A DNA stretch of 64,000 nt from Aquabacter spiritensis (GCF_004346185.1 NZ_SMAI01000001.1:1-64000), one strand, 5' to 3'. Shown: positions 8,669 through 21,118, counted from the first letter of the stretch. The notes: generated from the sequence alone by a model not told the origin. Numbers and translations: made by a program.

Positions 8669-9595
8669 GTGCAATTTCGTCAGCTGCGATACATCGTCGA
8701 GGTCTACCGGCGCGGCAACCACATCTCCGCCGCGGCCGAAGCGCTCAACACCTCCCAGCCCGGGATGAGCAAGCAGATCCAGGAGCTTGAGGCCGAGCTC
8801 GGCTTCACCATCTTCGAGCGCAGCCGCAACCGCGTGGTCGGGCTCACCGAGCCGGGCCGCGAAGTGCTCGAGATCGCGCAGCGCATTCTCAACGACGCGG
8901 CCAGCCTCAAGAATGTCCGCGAGGATTTCGGCGCCCGCGAAGAGGGCGCGCTCACCATCGCCACCACGCATACCCACGCGCGCTACATCCTGCCGAAGGT
9001 CATCGCCCGCTTCGTCGAGCGTCATCCGGCCGTGCGCATCGGGCTCCGCCAGGGCAACCCTACGGAAATCTGCGAGGCGGTCGCCGCCAACGAGGCGGAT
9101 CTCGCCATCGGCACCGAACCGCTGCGCCAGTTCCCCAGCCTCCTGATGCTGCCGGCGTTCCAGATCACCCGCAGCCTCATCGCCCGCAAGGGGCATCCCA
9201 TCCTCAGGGTCAAACCCCTCACCCTCGAGGCCATCGCCAAATATCCGCTGATCGCCCACGACCCGCAGCGCAGCGGACGGTGGAAGATTCTGGATGCCTT
9301 CGAACGCCGGGGCATCAAGCCGACCATCCTGTTCGACGCGGTGGATGCGGACGTGAGCAAGACCTATGTCGAGCTCGGCCTCGGCATCGCCATCCTCGCC
9401 ACCCTGGCGGTGGACCCGCGCCACGACAGGGATTTGCGGGCGGTGGATGCGAGCCATTTGTTCGAAGCGAGCACCAGCTATGTCACCCTGCGCACCAACA
9501 CCTATATGCGCCGCTTCATCTTCGATTTCATTTCCGGCCTGTCCGCGGCGCTGACCCCGGAAGCCGTGCGCGCCGCCCTGCGCAAACGCGCGTGA
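8669..9595 (+). CDS. LysR-type regulator, CysB-like
   Basis: A 308-residue LysR protein. The helix-turn-helix (about 1-60: MQFRQLRYIVEV, NTSQPGMSKQIQELEAELG, FERSRNRVVGLTEPG) is of the CysB/Cbl subgroup, followed by the two-lobed effector domain. The GTG start at 8669 is preceded by GAGGGAGG. It sits between the flavoprotein and the binding protein in the same direction, so it probably controls the catabolic operon and senses its substrate or an intermediate. CysB-like regulators are also found in tricarballylate (tcuR) loci. Direct evidence for its operator is lacking. Confidence 0.85.
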   Translation: MQFRQLRYIVEVYRRGNHISAAAEALNTSQPGMSKQIQELEAELGFTIFERSRNRVVGLTEPGREVLEIAQRILNDAASLKNVREDFGAREEGALTIATTHTHARYILPKVIARFVERHPAVRIGLRQGNPTEICEAVAANEADLAIGTEPLRQFPSLLMLPAFQITRSLIARKGHPILRVKPLTLEAIAKYPLIAHDPQRSGRWKILDAFERRGIKPTILFDAVDADVSKTYVELGLGIAILATLAVDPRHDRDLRAVDASHLFEASTSYVTLRTNTYMRRFIFDFISGLSAALTPEAVRAALRKRA

Positions 9596-9810
9596 CCCGC
9601 CGCGCAGCCGTCACCGACAGCATGCTTCGAGCGGAATACTACTATCTTTAAACGGGCTTTGACCCCGTCCCGGCGCGCTCCTACCGTCACCTGAATTCGA
9701 GGCCGGGCGGGCATCTCTCTCTGAACGATGTGCCGCCCGGACCTCCAAAACAGACGCTCGCGCTCCGCCCCAATCCCGGGCATCGGGCGACGAGGATGCG
9801 GGAGGTTTGC

Positions 9811-10797
9811 GTGCTGAGGATCCCGCGCTGGGCTGCCGTGGCAGCCGCGATATCGCTTGCGCCGACGCTTCCGGCCATGGCGCAGACTCCCTACCCCGCG
9901 GAGACGATCCGCATCGTCTCGCCGTTCGCGGCCGGCGGGGGGACCGACATCATGGCGCGGCTCTTCGCCCAGCGCCTGCAGGCGGACTGGAAGACCAACG
10001 CGATCGTCGAGGTGAAGGCGGGCGGCGGCGGCAATATCGGCACCGAAATGGTGGCCCGCGCCCGGCCGGACGGCCACACTTTGCTGGTCACCACCAACGC
10101 CACCATCGTCATCAACCCGCAATTGCCCGGCTCGCAGACGCGCTACGATCCGGTCAAGGATCTGACGCCGATCAGCCTTCTGGCATCGGTGCCGCTCGCG
10201 CTGGTGGTGCCGGCGGCATTTCCGGCCGACACGTTCGAGGGGTTCGTCGCTTATGCCAAGGCGCATCCCGGGGTGATGAATTGCGGCTCGTCCGGGGTCG
10301 GCGGCAGCGCCCACCTGGCCCTGGAACAGCTCAAGCTGATGGCCGGTCTCGACATCACCCATGTGACGTACAGGGGCAGCGGGCAATCTTTGACGGCGCT
10401 GCTCGGTGGGCACGTCGACTGCCTCTTCGTGTCCATGCTCACCGTCGTGCCGATGGTGAAGCAGGGCCGGCTGCGCGCCCTGGCGATCAGCAGCCTCGAG
10501 CGCAATTCCGCGATGCCGGACTTGCCGACCGTGGCGGAATTTCCCGGTTTCGAGGGCTTCGAATCCGACCTCTGGTACGGCCTTCTGGCACCGGCCGGCA
10601 CCAGTCCGGCCATCGTCCAGCGGCTCTATGCGGAGGTGCGCGAGATGATCGCGGACCCCACCGTGCGCACGCGCCTCGAAGCCACCGGCGCGATCCTGGT
10701 CGGCGACACGCCGAAGGAATTCGCCGCCCGCATCCAGACCGACCTCAAAAAATGGGCGGACGTCATCGCCCGCGCCAAGATCATGGATGCGCAGTAA
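9811..10797 (+). CDS. Tripartite tricarboxylate transporter substrate-binding protein (Bug family)
   Basis: A 328-residue periplasmic protein with a Sec signal peptide (WAAVAAAISLAPTLPAMAQ, cut after AMAQ). Bug-family marks are YPAETIRIVSPFAAGGGTDI, KAGGGGNIGTE and ARPDGHTLL. It captures a carboxylate for a TctAB-type permease, but no tctA or tctB gene is in the window. The GTG at 9811 is chosen because GGGAGG lies five bases upstream; ATG 9796 is the alternative. It is followed after 46 bases by the ThDP enzyme genes. A second Bug protein (21119-22105) ends the convergent operon. Confidence 0.87.
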   Translation: MLRIPRWAAVAAAISLAPTLPAMAQTPYPAETIRIVSPFAAGGGTDIMARLFAQRLQADWKTNAIVEVKAGGGGNIGTEMVARARPDGHTLLVTTNATIVINPQLPGSQTRYDPVKDLTPISLLASVPLALVVPAAFPADTFEGFVAYAKAHPGVMNCGSSGVGGSAHLALEQLKLMAGLDITHVTYRGSGQSLTALLGGHVDCLFVSMLTVVPMVKQGRLRALAISSLERNSAMPDLPTVAEFPGFEGFESDLWYGLLAPAGTSPAIVQRLYAEVREMIADPTVRTRLEATGAILVGDTPKEFAARIQTDLKKWADVIARAKIMDAQ

Positions 10798-10843
10798 CGC
10801 CGCTGCCGCGACCGATTTCAGACACCAAAACAGGGACGTTGCC

Positions 10844-11374
10844 GTGAAACCTGAACCGCCACCGCGCCTTTGGCCCGGCGAAATCTACGACACCCTCAAA
10901 TCGGTCGGCGTCAGACAAGTCGCTTTCGTCCCGGATGCCGGCCACACCCAGCTGATCTCCAGCTGCCATGCCGATCCCGACATGAAGGCGGTCTCGCTCA
11001 CCACCGAGGAGGAGGGCATCGCCATGCTCTCCGGCGCCTGGCTGGGCGGCGACCGCGGCGTGCTGCTGATGCAGTCCTCCGGCGTCGGCAATTGCATCAA
11101 CATGCTGAGCATCGTCACCCATTGCCGCATTCCGCTTCTGATGCTGGTGACCATGCGGGGCGAGTGGGGCGAGTTCAATCCCTGGCAGCTCCATATGGGC
11201 CAGAGCACGCCGAAAGTGCTGGAGGCAGCGGGCGTGTTCGTGCAGCGCGCCGACGCCGCCGACGAGGTGGCGCAGGTCACCTATGCCGCGGCGCAGCTCG
11301 CCTTCAGTTCCAACACCCCGGTCGCGGTGCTGCTGAGCCAGCGCCTTCTGGGTTTCAAGGACTGGAGCAAGTGA
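10844..11374 (+). CDS. ThDP-dependent 2-oxoacid decarboxylase, alpha (PYR-domain) subunit
   Basis: A 176-residue stand-alone PYR domain like the alpha subunit of sulfopyruvate/phosphonopyruvate decarboxylase (ComD type). The glutamate that activates ThDP is in TTEEEGIAMLSGAWLGG, and LMQSSGVGNCINML forms the rest of the cofactor-facing wall. The GTG at 10844 follows CAGGGA; an in-frame ATG at 10787 would overlap the previous gene and is less likely. It needs the PP-domain protein encoded two bases downstream to bind ThDP. Such enzymes turn a 2-oxoacid into an aldehyde and CO2, which suits the two aldehyde dehydrogenases in the facing operon. Confidence 0.8.
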   Translation: MKPEPPPRLWPGEIYDTLKSVGVRQVAFVPDAGHTQLISSCHADPDMKAVSLTTEEEGIAMLSGAWLGGDRGVLLMQSSGVGNCINMLSIVTHCRIPLLMLVTMRGEWGEFNPWQLHMGQSTPKVLEAAGVFVQRADAADEVAQVTYAAAQLAFSSNTPVAVLLSQRLLGFKDWSK

Positions 11375-11376
11375 GC

Positions 11377-11973
11377 ATGACCGCCCCCCGCACCCCCACC
11401 CTGGATCGGCGTAAGGTCATGAGCACCGTTCTCGGCGCCGCCGGGGACACGCTCATCGTCACCGGCCTCGGCTCGACCACCTACGATGCCGGTCTCTCCG
11501 ACCGCCCGGAGACCTTCTATTTCTGGGGCGCCATGGGCGCCGCCGCGATGGCCGGCCTCGGGCTGGCTTTGGCGCAGCCGGACCGCCGCGTGCTGGTCCT
11601 GACCGGCGACGGCGAGGCGCTGATGGGCCTCGGCGCCTTCGCCACCATCGGCGCCGAGCGGCCTAAGAACCTCGCCTTCGCCGTGATCGACAACGAGCAT
11701 TACAGCGAGACCGGCATGCAGCCGACCCATACCGGGCGCGGCGTGAGCCTGACCGGCATCGCGACCGCCTGTAGCTTCGCGCAGGCGCAGACGATCTATA
11801 GCGAGGACGATCTGGCGGCCGCTTTGCCGTCCATGTTCGGCGGCGAAGGCCCGCTCTTCTTCGACATCAAGGTCAACACGCAGCGCTATCCGATGTCGAT
11901 CCGCCTGCGCGACGGGGCCACCATCAAGGACCGGTTCCGCCACCATCTGCTCGGCGCGCGCGCCTTCGACTGA
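11377..11973 (+). CDS. ThDP-dependent 2-oxoacid decarboxylase, beta (PP-domain) subunit
   Basis: A 198-residue PP domain carrying the ThDP/Mg2+ motif GDGEALMGLGAFATIG, ending about 25 residues later in VIDNEHYSETGMQPTH. The ATG at 11377 lies two bases after the stop of the alpha gene, so the two are translationally linked, as ComD/ComE-type subunits are. The substrate (sulfopyruvate, phosphonopyruvate or a polycarboxylic 2-oxoacid) cannot be read from sequence; the neighbours favour a carboxylated 2-oxoacid. Confidence 0.82.
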   Translation: MTAPRTPTLDRRKVMSTVLGAAGDTLIVTGLGSTTYDAGLSDRPETFYFWGAMGAAAMAGLGLALAQPDRRVLVLTGDGEALMGLGAFATIGAERPKNLAFAVIDNEHYSETGMQPTHTGRGVSLTGIATACSFAQAQTIYSEDDLAAALPSMFGGEGPLFFDIKVNTQRYPMSIRLRDGATIKDRFRHHLLGARAFD

Positions 11974-12028
11974 GCACGGCCTCCTCCCGCCACCGCCCTC
12001 CGGCGGTGGCGCCGCTTTCCGGTGACAT

Positions 12029-13424
12029 ATGCTCGACACGCCTCGCAGCCCCGCCCCGCGCAGCCCCGCCCACGACCTCGTCGATGTCCTGTTCGACATC
12101 TCCCTCGCCCGCCTGCCCGCGCGCGTCGCGGAACGCGCCCGCGTCTGCCTGATCGAAGCTCTGGGCTGCGGGGTGTTCGGTGCCGGCCAGGTCTGGTCGC
12201 GCATCCTGGTCGAGGAGGTCCTGTCGGACGGCGCGAAGGACGTCGCCACGATCATCGGCCATGCCGCGCGCACCAGCGCGCCGGGTGCCGCTTTGTGCAA
12301 CGGCACGGCCATCCACGGCTACGAACTGGACGATCTGATCGCCGCCTCCGTGGTGCATCCCGGCGCCTGCGTCATCCCGGCGGCTTTGGCGGCCGGAGAG
12401 GCGGCGAACGCCTCGGGCGCGCGGGTGCTGGAGGCGATCGTCGCCGGCTATGAGACCATGCACCGGCTCGGCCTCGCCATCGGCCACGATCCCTCCAAGA
12501 AAGGCTTCCACGTCACCGCCGTCACCGGCCCGGTGGCCTGCGCGGTCTCCGCCGGCCTGGTGATGAACCTCTCGAAGGACCAGCTTCTTTCCGCCATCGG
12601 CATCGCCTGTTCCGCCGCCTCCGGCATCAAGAGCTTCGCCACCGGCCAGGGCGGCGGCATGGTCAAGCGCCTGCATCTCGGCCGCGCCGCCGAGGCGGGG
12701 GTGCGCGCCTGCCAGCTTGCCGCCCGCGGCTTCCTCGGCCCGCCCTTCGCCATCGACGGCCGCTTCGGACTTCTCGACGTGTTCGGCGGCGCCGGGACGC
12801 AGCCGGAGGCGCTGCGCGCGGGCCTGAGCGAGCGCTGGGCCATCGAGCAGGTCTGGTTCAAGGTCTTCCCCATTTGCGGCTGGATCCAGTCGGTGGTGCA
12901 GCTCTGCCTGGAGCTGCGCGGCGCGGGGCCGCTCCGTCCGGAGGACGTTGCCGGCGTGCGGGTGGGCGTCAGCGCCTATGCCGCCCAGAACAATGGCGCG
13001 CCCGCGCCCGTCGACACGATGGGCGCCCAGTATTCGATTCCCTATTGCGCCGCCCTCGCACTCACCGGCGACCCGCGCGATCCCGCCCTGTACGCGCCGG
13101 CGGCCCTGGACGACCCGGCCCGGCGCGCGCTGGCCCGGCGGGTGGAGGTGGTGGTCGATCCGCGTATCGAGGCGGTTTATCCCGGTCAGTTCGGATCGAG
13201 CGTGGGGCTGCGCCTCGCCGATGGCCGCACGGCGGACGGCCTCGTGCTCGACTGCCACGGCACCCCGTCCGATCCCTGCACGGAAACGGAAAGCCGCGAA
13301 AAGTTCCGGCTGCTCACGCGGCAAACCCTGTCCCAAACCCAGGCCGACGCCTTGATCGCAGCCGTGGGCGGCATCGCCGAACTGCCCGCGATCCGAGCCC
13401 TGATGCACATTCTGTCCGATCGAG

Positions 13425-13438
<14 letters not shown>
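12029..13438 (+). CDS. MmgE/PrpD family protein (2-methylcitrate dehydratase-like)
   Basis: A 469-residue MmgE/PrpD protein. The family motif NGTAIHGYELDDLIAASVVH with the active-site histidine/aspartate cluster is near residue 90, followed by the helical domain and the C-terminal lid (DTMGAQYSIPYCAA). Members dehydrate 2-methylcitrate, isomerise or decarboxylate polycarboxylates (iminodisuccinate epimerase, cis-aconitate decarboxylase are relatives). It overlaps the aconitase homologue by 14 bases, so the two products probably act on the same molecule. It could be a dehydratase, isomerase or decarboxylase. Confidence 0.83.
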
Positions 13439-16124
<2,686 letters not shown>

Positions 16125-16159
16125 TCGAGGCCGCGAGACCGGCCGCGGCCCGCGCCGCC

Positions 16160-16188
16160 GCGGGGCAGCGCTCTCCGCCCTGCCCCGC
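16160..16188. terminator. Hairpin between the two convergent catabolic operons
   Basis: GCGGGGCAG (16160-16168) pairs with CTGCCCCGC (16180-16188) around an 11-base loop. It fills the 70-base gap between the aconitase stop and the aldehyde dehydrogenase stop and may act in both directions. No T-run is visible. Confidence 0.5.
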
Positions 16189-16193
16189 GCCGC

Positions 16194-17672
16194 TCATCTC
16201 TGCACGAAGGGATTGGCCGAAGGCGCGCCGAAATTCATCCAGACGCTCTTGGTCTGGAGATATTCCTTGATCATCTCGGCCCCGTTCTCGCGGCCGATGC
16301 CGCTCTGCCGGTAGCCGCCGAACGGCGACATATAGCTGACCGCGCGATAGGTATTGACCCAGACCGTGCCGGCGCGGATGCCCTCGCTCATGCGGATGGC
16401 GCGGCCGATATCGTTGGTCCACACGCCGGAGGCGAGGCCGTACAGCGTATCGTTGGCGATCCGCAGGGCATCCTCCTCGTCCTTGAAACGGATGACGGAA
16501 AGGACCGGCCCGAACACCTCCTCCTGGGCGATCCGCATGCCGTTCTGCACGTCCTTGAAGATGGTGGGCTCCACGAACCATCCGTTGCCGCATTCCGGGG
16601 CGGTGCCGCGGCCGCCGCCGGTCACCAGGGTCGCCCCCTCGGAGCGCGCGATGTCGATATAGTCGAGCACCTTCTGAAACTGCGGCGGGGTGGTGATCGG
16701 CCCGACCTGGGTGTCGAGGCTGGCGGGGTCTCCCATGCGGGCGGTCCGCGCGCGCGCCACGAGCTTTTCGAGAAAGCTGTCGTGGATCTTGTCGTCGAGT
16801 AGCAGACGCGAGCCGGCGAGGCAGGTCTGCCCCGTCGCCGCGAAAATTCCGGAAATGGCGCCGTTCACCGCATCGTCGAGATTGGCGTCGGCGAACACGA
16901 TGTTCGGCGACTTGCCGCCGAGTTCCATGGTCACGTGCTTCATGGTCTGGGCGGCGGCGGCATAGATGCGCTTGCCGGTCGCGTCCGAGCCGGTGAAGGC
17001 GATCTTTGCCACCTTCGGGTGTTCGACGAGCGGCGTGCCGACTTCGGCCCCGAAGCCGGTGACCACATTGACGACGCCGGGCGGCAGGCCGGCCTCCTCC
17101 AGCACCTTGACGAATTCCAGGGCGGAGGCGGAGGTGAATTCGGAGGGCTTCAGCACCGCCGTATTGCCGGCCGCGAGCGCGGGCGCGAGCTTCCACGAGG
17201 TGAGCATCAGCGGGGAATTCCACGGCGTGATAAGGCCCACCACGCCGAGCGGTTCATAGCGCGTATAGTTGAGATAGCCGCGCTTATCGAGCGGGATGAC
17301 GGAGCCCTCGATCTTGTCGGCGAGCCCGCCATAATAATAGTACCAATTGGGGATGTAGCGGAGCTGGGCCAGCATCTCCGCCATGAGCTTCCCGTTGTCC
17401 TGCACCTCGACGGCGGCGAGCCGCTCGGCCTCGCGGGTGAGGAGATCGCCGATCTTGCGGAGCATGGCGCCGCGTTCGCTCGCGGTGCTCTTGCCCCACG
17501 GCCCGCCGACGAAGGCGTCATATGCCGCGTCCACCGCCCGCCCGACATCCACCGCATTGCCGCGGGCGATCCGGGCCCACGGCTTGGCGGTATAGGGATT
17601 GACGGTGTCGAACCATTCGCCGCCGGCAGGATCGACCCACGCGCCGCCGATATAATGCTGGTAGTCCTGCAT
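16194..17672 (-). CDS. NAD(P)-dependent aldehyde dehydrogenase (first of two)
   Basis: A 492-residue ALDH of the betaine-aldehyde/general class. The glutamate base is in MELGGKSPN, the nucleophilic cysteine in GQTCLAGSR, the cofactor motif is FTGSDATG, and the fold-defining EEVFGPVLSVIRF and PFGGYRQSGIGREN are present. It is the distal gene of the minus-strand operon. Together with the second ALDH it is placed to oxidise an aldehyde formed by the ThDP decarboxylase or the RraA-type aldolase. The 27-base gap to rraA-like suggests one transcript. Confidence 0.9.
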   Translation of the reverse strand: MQDYQHYIGGAWVDPAGGEWFDTVNPYTAKPWARIARGNAVDVGRAVDAAYDAFVGGPWGKSTASERGAMLRKIGDLLTREAERLAAVEVQDNGKLMAEMLAQLRYIPNWYYYYGGLADKIEGSVIPLDKRGYLNYTRYEPLGVVGLITPWNSPLMLTSWKLAPALAAGNTAVLKPSEFTSASALEFVKVLEEAGLPPGVVNVVTGFGAEVGTPLVEHPKVAKIAFTGSDATGKRIYAAAAQTMKHVTMELGGKSPNIVFADANLDDAVNGAISGIFAATGQTCLAGSRLLLDDKIHDSFLEKLVARARTARMGDPASLDTQVGPITTPPQFQKVLDYIDIARSEGATLVTGGGRGTAPECGNGWFVEPTIFKDVQNGMRIAQEEVFGPVLSVIRFKDEEDALRIANDTLYGLASGVWTNDIGRAIRMSEGIRAGTVWVNTYRAVSYMSPFGGYRQSGIGRENGAEMIKEYLQTKSVWMNFGAPSANPFVQR

Positions 17673-17699
17673 GTCGTCCTCCGGGCGCCGGGCGCCGAA

Positions 17700-18419
17700 T
17701 TAACGCGAAAGCGGCGCGGCCGGGCGGGGAAACGGCTCGTCATGCTCGATCACCTTGCCGCGCAAAAGCGCGGCGAGGTCGAGCGCGCCTTGATTGGGAT
17801 CGAGCGGCAATTCGCCGGTCTTCCCCCGCGCCATGGCGTCCGCTTCGAGCGTGTCGCGGCGGAGCGCCGTCTCCAGGATCTGCGCGGCCTGCGCCAGCGG
17901 CACGACGACGACGCCGTCGTCGTCGCCCACCACGATGTCGCCGGGATAGACCACCAGCCCGCCCACATGCACCGGCACGTTGATGGATCCCGGCGTGTTC
18001 TTCTGCGGCGCCCGCGGGGAGACGCTGCGGCAGAACACCGGGAAGCGCTCGCGGCGCAGCAGAGCGAGGTCGCGGATCGACCCGCTCGCGACCACGCCGA
18101 CGCCGCCGCGCGAACGCGCCTGGACGGCGCTGCGGTGGCCGAAGCAGCCGGTGTCGTGATCGCCGTCGTCGATGACCAGGACATCGCCCGGCCCCACCAT
18201 CTGCAACGCTTTGTGCGTCATGAGATTGTCCCCGGGGAAACAGAGCACGGTGAAGGCCGAGCCGACCATGCGGACATCCTCGAAGATCGGCCGGATCTGC
18301 GACCGCATGGCGCCGTGGCGCCCCATGGCGTCGCTGAGGGTCGCGGTCGGCACGCCTTCGAAGCGGCGGAGAAGGTCCGGGTCGGCACGCGCAAAGGTGG
18401 TGTAGATGTGGCCGTACAT
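17700..18419 (-). CDS. RraA-family protein (4-hydroxy-2-oxoacid aldolase / oxaloacetate decarboxylase-like)
   Basis: A 239-residue RraA fold. The characteristic GPGDVLVIDDGDHDTGCFG and VVASGSIRDLALLRRERFPVF supply the glycine-rich pyruvate pocket and the conserved Arg-Asp pair of HMG/CHA aldolases. RraA itself (the RNase E inhibitor) lacks that Arg-Asp use, so an aldolase/decarboxylase role is more likely. The C-terminal extension EHDEPFPRPAAPLSR is not typical. HMG/CHA aldolases split 4-hydroxy-2-oxo-dicarboxylates to pyruvate, which matches a polycarboxylate pathway. Confidence 0.8.
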   Translation of the reverse strand: MYGHIYTTFARADPDLLRRFEGVPTATLSDAMGRHGAMRSQIRPIFEDVRMVGSAFTVLCFPGDNLMTHKALQMVGPGDVLVIDDGDHDTGCFGHRSAVQARSRGGVGVVASGSIRDLALLRRERFPVFCRSVSPRAPQKNTPGSINVPVHVGGLVVYPGDIVVGDDDGVVVVPLAQAAQILETALRRDTLEADAMARGKTGELPLDPNQGALDLAALLRGKVIEHDEPFPRPAAPLSR

Positions 18420-18456
18420 GGCTGTCCTTCCTCGCTTGGTTCGGGCCTTCGGCGGC

Positions 18457-19449
18457 TCACGCCGCCCGCCGCTGCTCCTGCTCGCGCCAGGCGATCATGC
18501 GGCGGATGCCCTCCTCGAACGAGATTTCCGCCTTCCACCCGACCATGCGTTCGATCTTCTCGACCGAGAAATCGAGCTGGGTCGACACCGCCGCGCGGAT
18601 CTTGCCGGGCGGGGTCCGGTAGTCCGGCTCGAGATTGGTGCCGGTGATCGCCTGCACGATCTCGACCAGCCGGTTGAGGGTGGTGGCGGTGCCGGTCGCG
18701 ACGTTGAAGCTCTCGCGCGAGACGTCGCTCGCCATCGCCATGACATTGGCGCGGGCGACGTCCGTGACATGGATGTAATCGTGCACTTCCCGGCCGTCGT
18801 CGGGGATGATCGGCCGTTCGCCGCGGCGCAGGCGCTCATAGGTGTCGATGATGTAGACGGAATTCACCGCCCGCAAATGCTGGCGCTCGCCATAGACCGA
18901 GGAATAGCGCAGATTCACCGACTTCACGCCGTAGCGGTCGTGGTAGAGCCGGCCGAAATTCTCGCCCATGATCTTCGAGGCCGCGTAGAGCGCGGCGCCG
19001 GGCTGCAGGTTCGCCCAGGTCCAGGGCGTCGCCTCGTCGATGAGGTCGGCCGAGGGCTCGCCATAGGCCGCCACGGAGGAGGAGAAGATCACCTTCTCGA
19101 CGCCGCGATACCGGCAGGCGTCATAGACGTTGAGCATGCCCTGCACGTTGACGGCGACGCCGAGATGCGGGTTGAGCGACAAAGGCAGGGTGAGGAAGCC
19201 TGCGGTGGCGAAGACGCCGCTGACGCCCTCGAGCTGGTCGTAGAGTTCGTGGGTGCGCAGGATGTCGCCCTTCACCAGTCTGACCCGGGGATCCGCGAGC
19301 AGGTCTTCGATGGCCTCCGGCGAGCCGAGCGCGTAATTGTCGAACAGCACCACTTCACCCACGTTCGCCTGCAGCAATTGCAGCGTGATATGGGCCCCGA
19401 TCTGGCTGGCTCCGCCGGTGATCAGGAATTTTCCGCCCTCGATCTTCAT
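18457..19449 (-). CDS. NAD-dependent epimerase/dehydratase (extended SDR)
   Basis: A 330-residue extended SDR. The Rossmann motif is FLITGGASQIGAHI, the serine is in VIFSSSVAAYGEP and the catalytic Tyr-Lys pair is in ALYAASKIMGENF. The ATG at 19449 places the NAD motif at the N-terminus; the frame is open upstream over the neighbouring gene's 3' end but that has no support. Relatives act on nucleotide sugars, but the catabolic neighbours suggest another polyol or hydroxyacid substrate. It might supply the alcohol-to-ketone oxidation otherwise missing from the island. Confidence 0.82.
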   Translation of the reverse strand: MKIEGGKFLITGGASQIGAHITLQLLQANVGEVVLFDNYALGSPEAIEDLLADPRVRLVKGDILRTHELYDQLEGVSGVFATAGFLTLPLSLNPHLGVAVNVQGMLNVYDACRYRGVEKVIFSSSVAAYGEPSADLIDEATPWTWANLQPGAALYAASKIMGENFGRLYHDRYGVKSVNLRYSSVYGERQHLRAVNSVYIIDTYERLRRGERPIIPDDGREVHDYIHVTDVARANVMAMASDVSRESFNVATGTATTLNRLVEIVQAITGTNLEPDYRTPPGKIRAAVSTQLDFSVEKIERMVGWKAEISFEEGIRRMIAWREQEQRRAA

Positions 19450-19514
19450 TTTCCGCCCTCTCTCCTTCGGCGCGCATCCCGGCGCGCCGCCACGTCCGCC
19501 TTCGGAACTGCGTG

Positions 19515-21005
19515 TCACAGCATGATGTGAATGGATTTTTCTTCCGTGTAGGAGAACATTTCTTCGATTCCACGCTCCCGGCCGACACCACTGTTCTTGT
19601 ACCCGCCATAGGGCACGGCACGGACATGGGCGTTGATGCCGTTGATCCAGATGTATCCGGCCTGGATCTTCTGGGCGGTGCGCAAAGCGACCGAGATGTC
19701 GCGGGTCCAGACTGCCGCGGTGAGGCCGTATTCCACCGCGTTCGCCTGCTTCACCACCGCATCCACGTCCGACCAGCGCAGGACCGAGAGGACGGGGCCG
19801 AAAATCTCCTCGCGGGCGATGCGGGCGTCGGGCGCGACATCGGCGAACACCGTGGGCTCGATCCAATAGCCCGTCCGGAACGCGTCGCCGGGCGGCCGCT
19901 TGCCCCCCGCCACCAGGCGGCCGCCGTCTTCCCGGCCGGCCGCCACATAATGCTCGACCTTGCGGAGCTGGTGCGCGGAATTGATCGCCCCCATCTGGGT
20001 CGCGGGGTCGAACGGATCGCCGACCCGAATGGCGGCGACCTTCTGCGTCACCCGGTCGAGAACCGCGTCATAAATGTCGTCATGGACGAAGAGGCGGCTG
20101 GTGGAGGCGCAGGACTGGCCCTGCCAGGTGAAATTCATGCCTGCGACGGCGGCCGTGGCCACCTTGTCGACGTCCACGTCGGGGAACACGATGAAGGGGT
20201 TCTTGCCGCCGAGTTCCAGCGAGACGTGCTTGACCGCGACCTCGGCGGCGGAGCGCTGGATCGCCATGCCGGTGCGCGCGGAGCCGACGAAGGACAGGCG
20301 CTTCACGCGGGGATGGCGCACGAGGGCATTGCCCACCTCGGCGTCGCCCGAGAGGATGTTGAGCACGCCCGGCGGCAGGATGTCGCGCGCGATCTCCGCC
20401 AGAAGGGAGGCCGAGAGCGGGCTCTGCTCGGAGGGCTTCAGGATCACCGCATTGCCCGCCATGAGCGGCGAGGCCATGCCCACGATGGCGAAATTGATCG
20501 GATGGTTGAAGGCGAGAATGCGCCCGACCACACCATAGGGCTCGCGGACGGTGAAGTGCAGATTGTCCGGCGTGGCGGGAATGCTCTTGCCCTGCAGCTC
20601 GTATCCGAGGCCGGCGAAATAGCGCAGCCGATCCACCCCCGAGGCGATGTCGTTGCGCATGGCCGTGATCGGGTTCCCGGTGTCGGAGACCTCCACCTGC
20701 AGGATGTCCTCGGCCCGCTTCATGATGGCGTCGCCGAGGCGCATCAGATAGTCGGAGCGCTGCGCCACCGACAGGGCCGCCCAGTCCGCCTGCGCCGTCT
20801 CCGCCGCCGCCACGGCGCGCTCCACGTCCGCCGCGGTTCCGCGCGGCACGCGCCCGATATAATCCTCGTTGGCCGGGTTGACGCAGTCCATCCACCCGCC
20901 CCCCAGGCTTTCCACCAGATCGCCGCCGAGCAGCATCCGTCCTGTCATGGGGGAGGTGCCGATCGCCCGGCTGGCCGCATCGAGCGCCGAATTGGCATTG
21001 GACAT
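19515..21005 (-). CDS. NAD(P)-dependent aldehyde dehydrogenase (second of two)
   Basis: A 496-residue ALDH with SLELGGKNPFIVF (base), WQGQSCASTSRLF (catalytic cysteine), SFVGSARTG and PYGGYKNSGVGRERG. The ATG at 21005 follows CGGAGACA; further upstream the open frame is compositional. It differs clearly from the ALDH at 16194-17672, so they are not recent duplicates. A 65-base gap with a GC-rich hairpin (19469-19488) separates it from the SDR gene. Confidence 0.88.
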   Translation of the reverse strand: MSNANSALDAASRAIGTSPMTGRMLLGGDLVESLGGGWMDCVNPANEDYIGRVPRGTAADVERAVAAAETAQADWAALSVAQRSDYLMRLGDAIMKRAEDILQVEVSDTGNPITAMRNDIASGVDRLRYFAGLGYELQGKSIPATPDNLHFTVREPYGVVGRILAFNHPINFAIVGMASPLMAGNAVILKPSEQSPLSASLLAEIARDILPPGVLNILSGDAEVGNALVRHPRVKRLSFVGSARTGMAIQRSAAEVAVKHVSLELGGKNPFIVFPDVDVDKVATAAVAGMNFTWQGQSCASTSRLFVHDDIYDAVLDRVTQKVAAIRVGDPFDPATQMGAINSAHQLRKVEHYVAAGREDGGRLVAGGKRPPGDAFRTGYWIEPTVFADVAPDARIAREEIFGPVLSVLRWSDVDAVVKQANAVEYGLTAAVWTRDISVALRTAQKIQAGYIWINGINAHVRAVPYGGYKNSGVGRERGIEEMFSYTEEKSIHIML

Positions 21006-21118
21006 GGGTCGCGTGTCTCCGAGATTGCGTCGCGCCCGTCCCCGGTCCGGGAGAGGCGTCTGGGATCGAGGGAGGCCGGCGCCGGACCTTCGCCCGGCGC
21101 CGGCGGGCCGTTCCGCCG

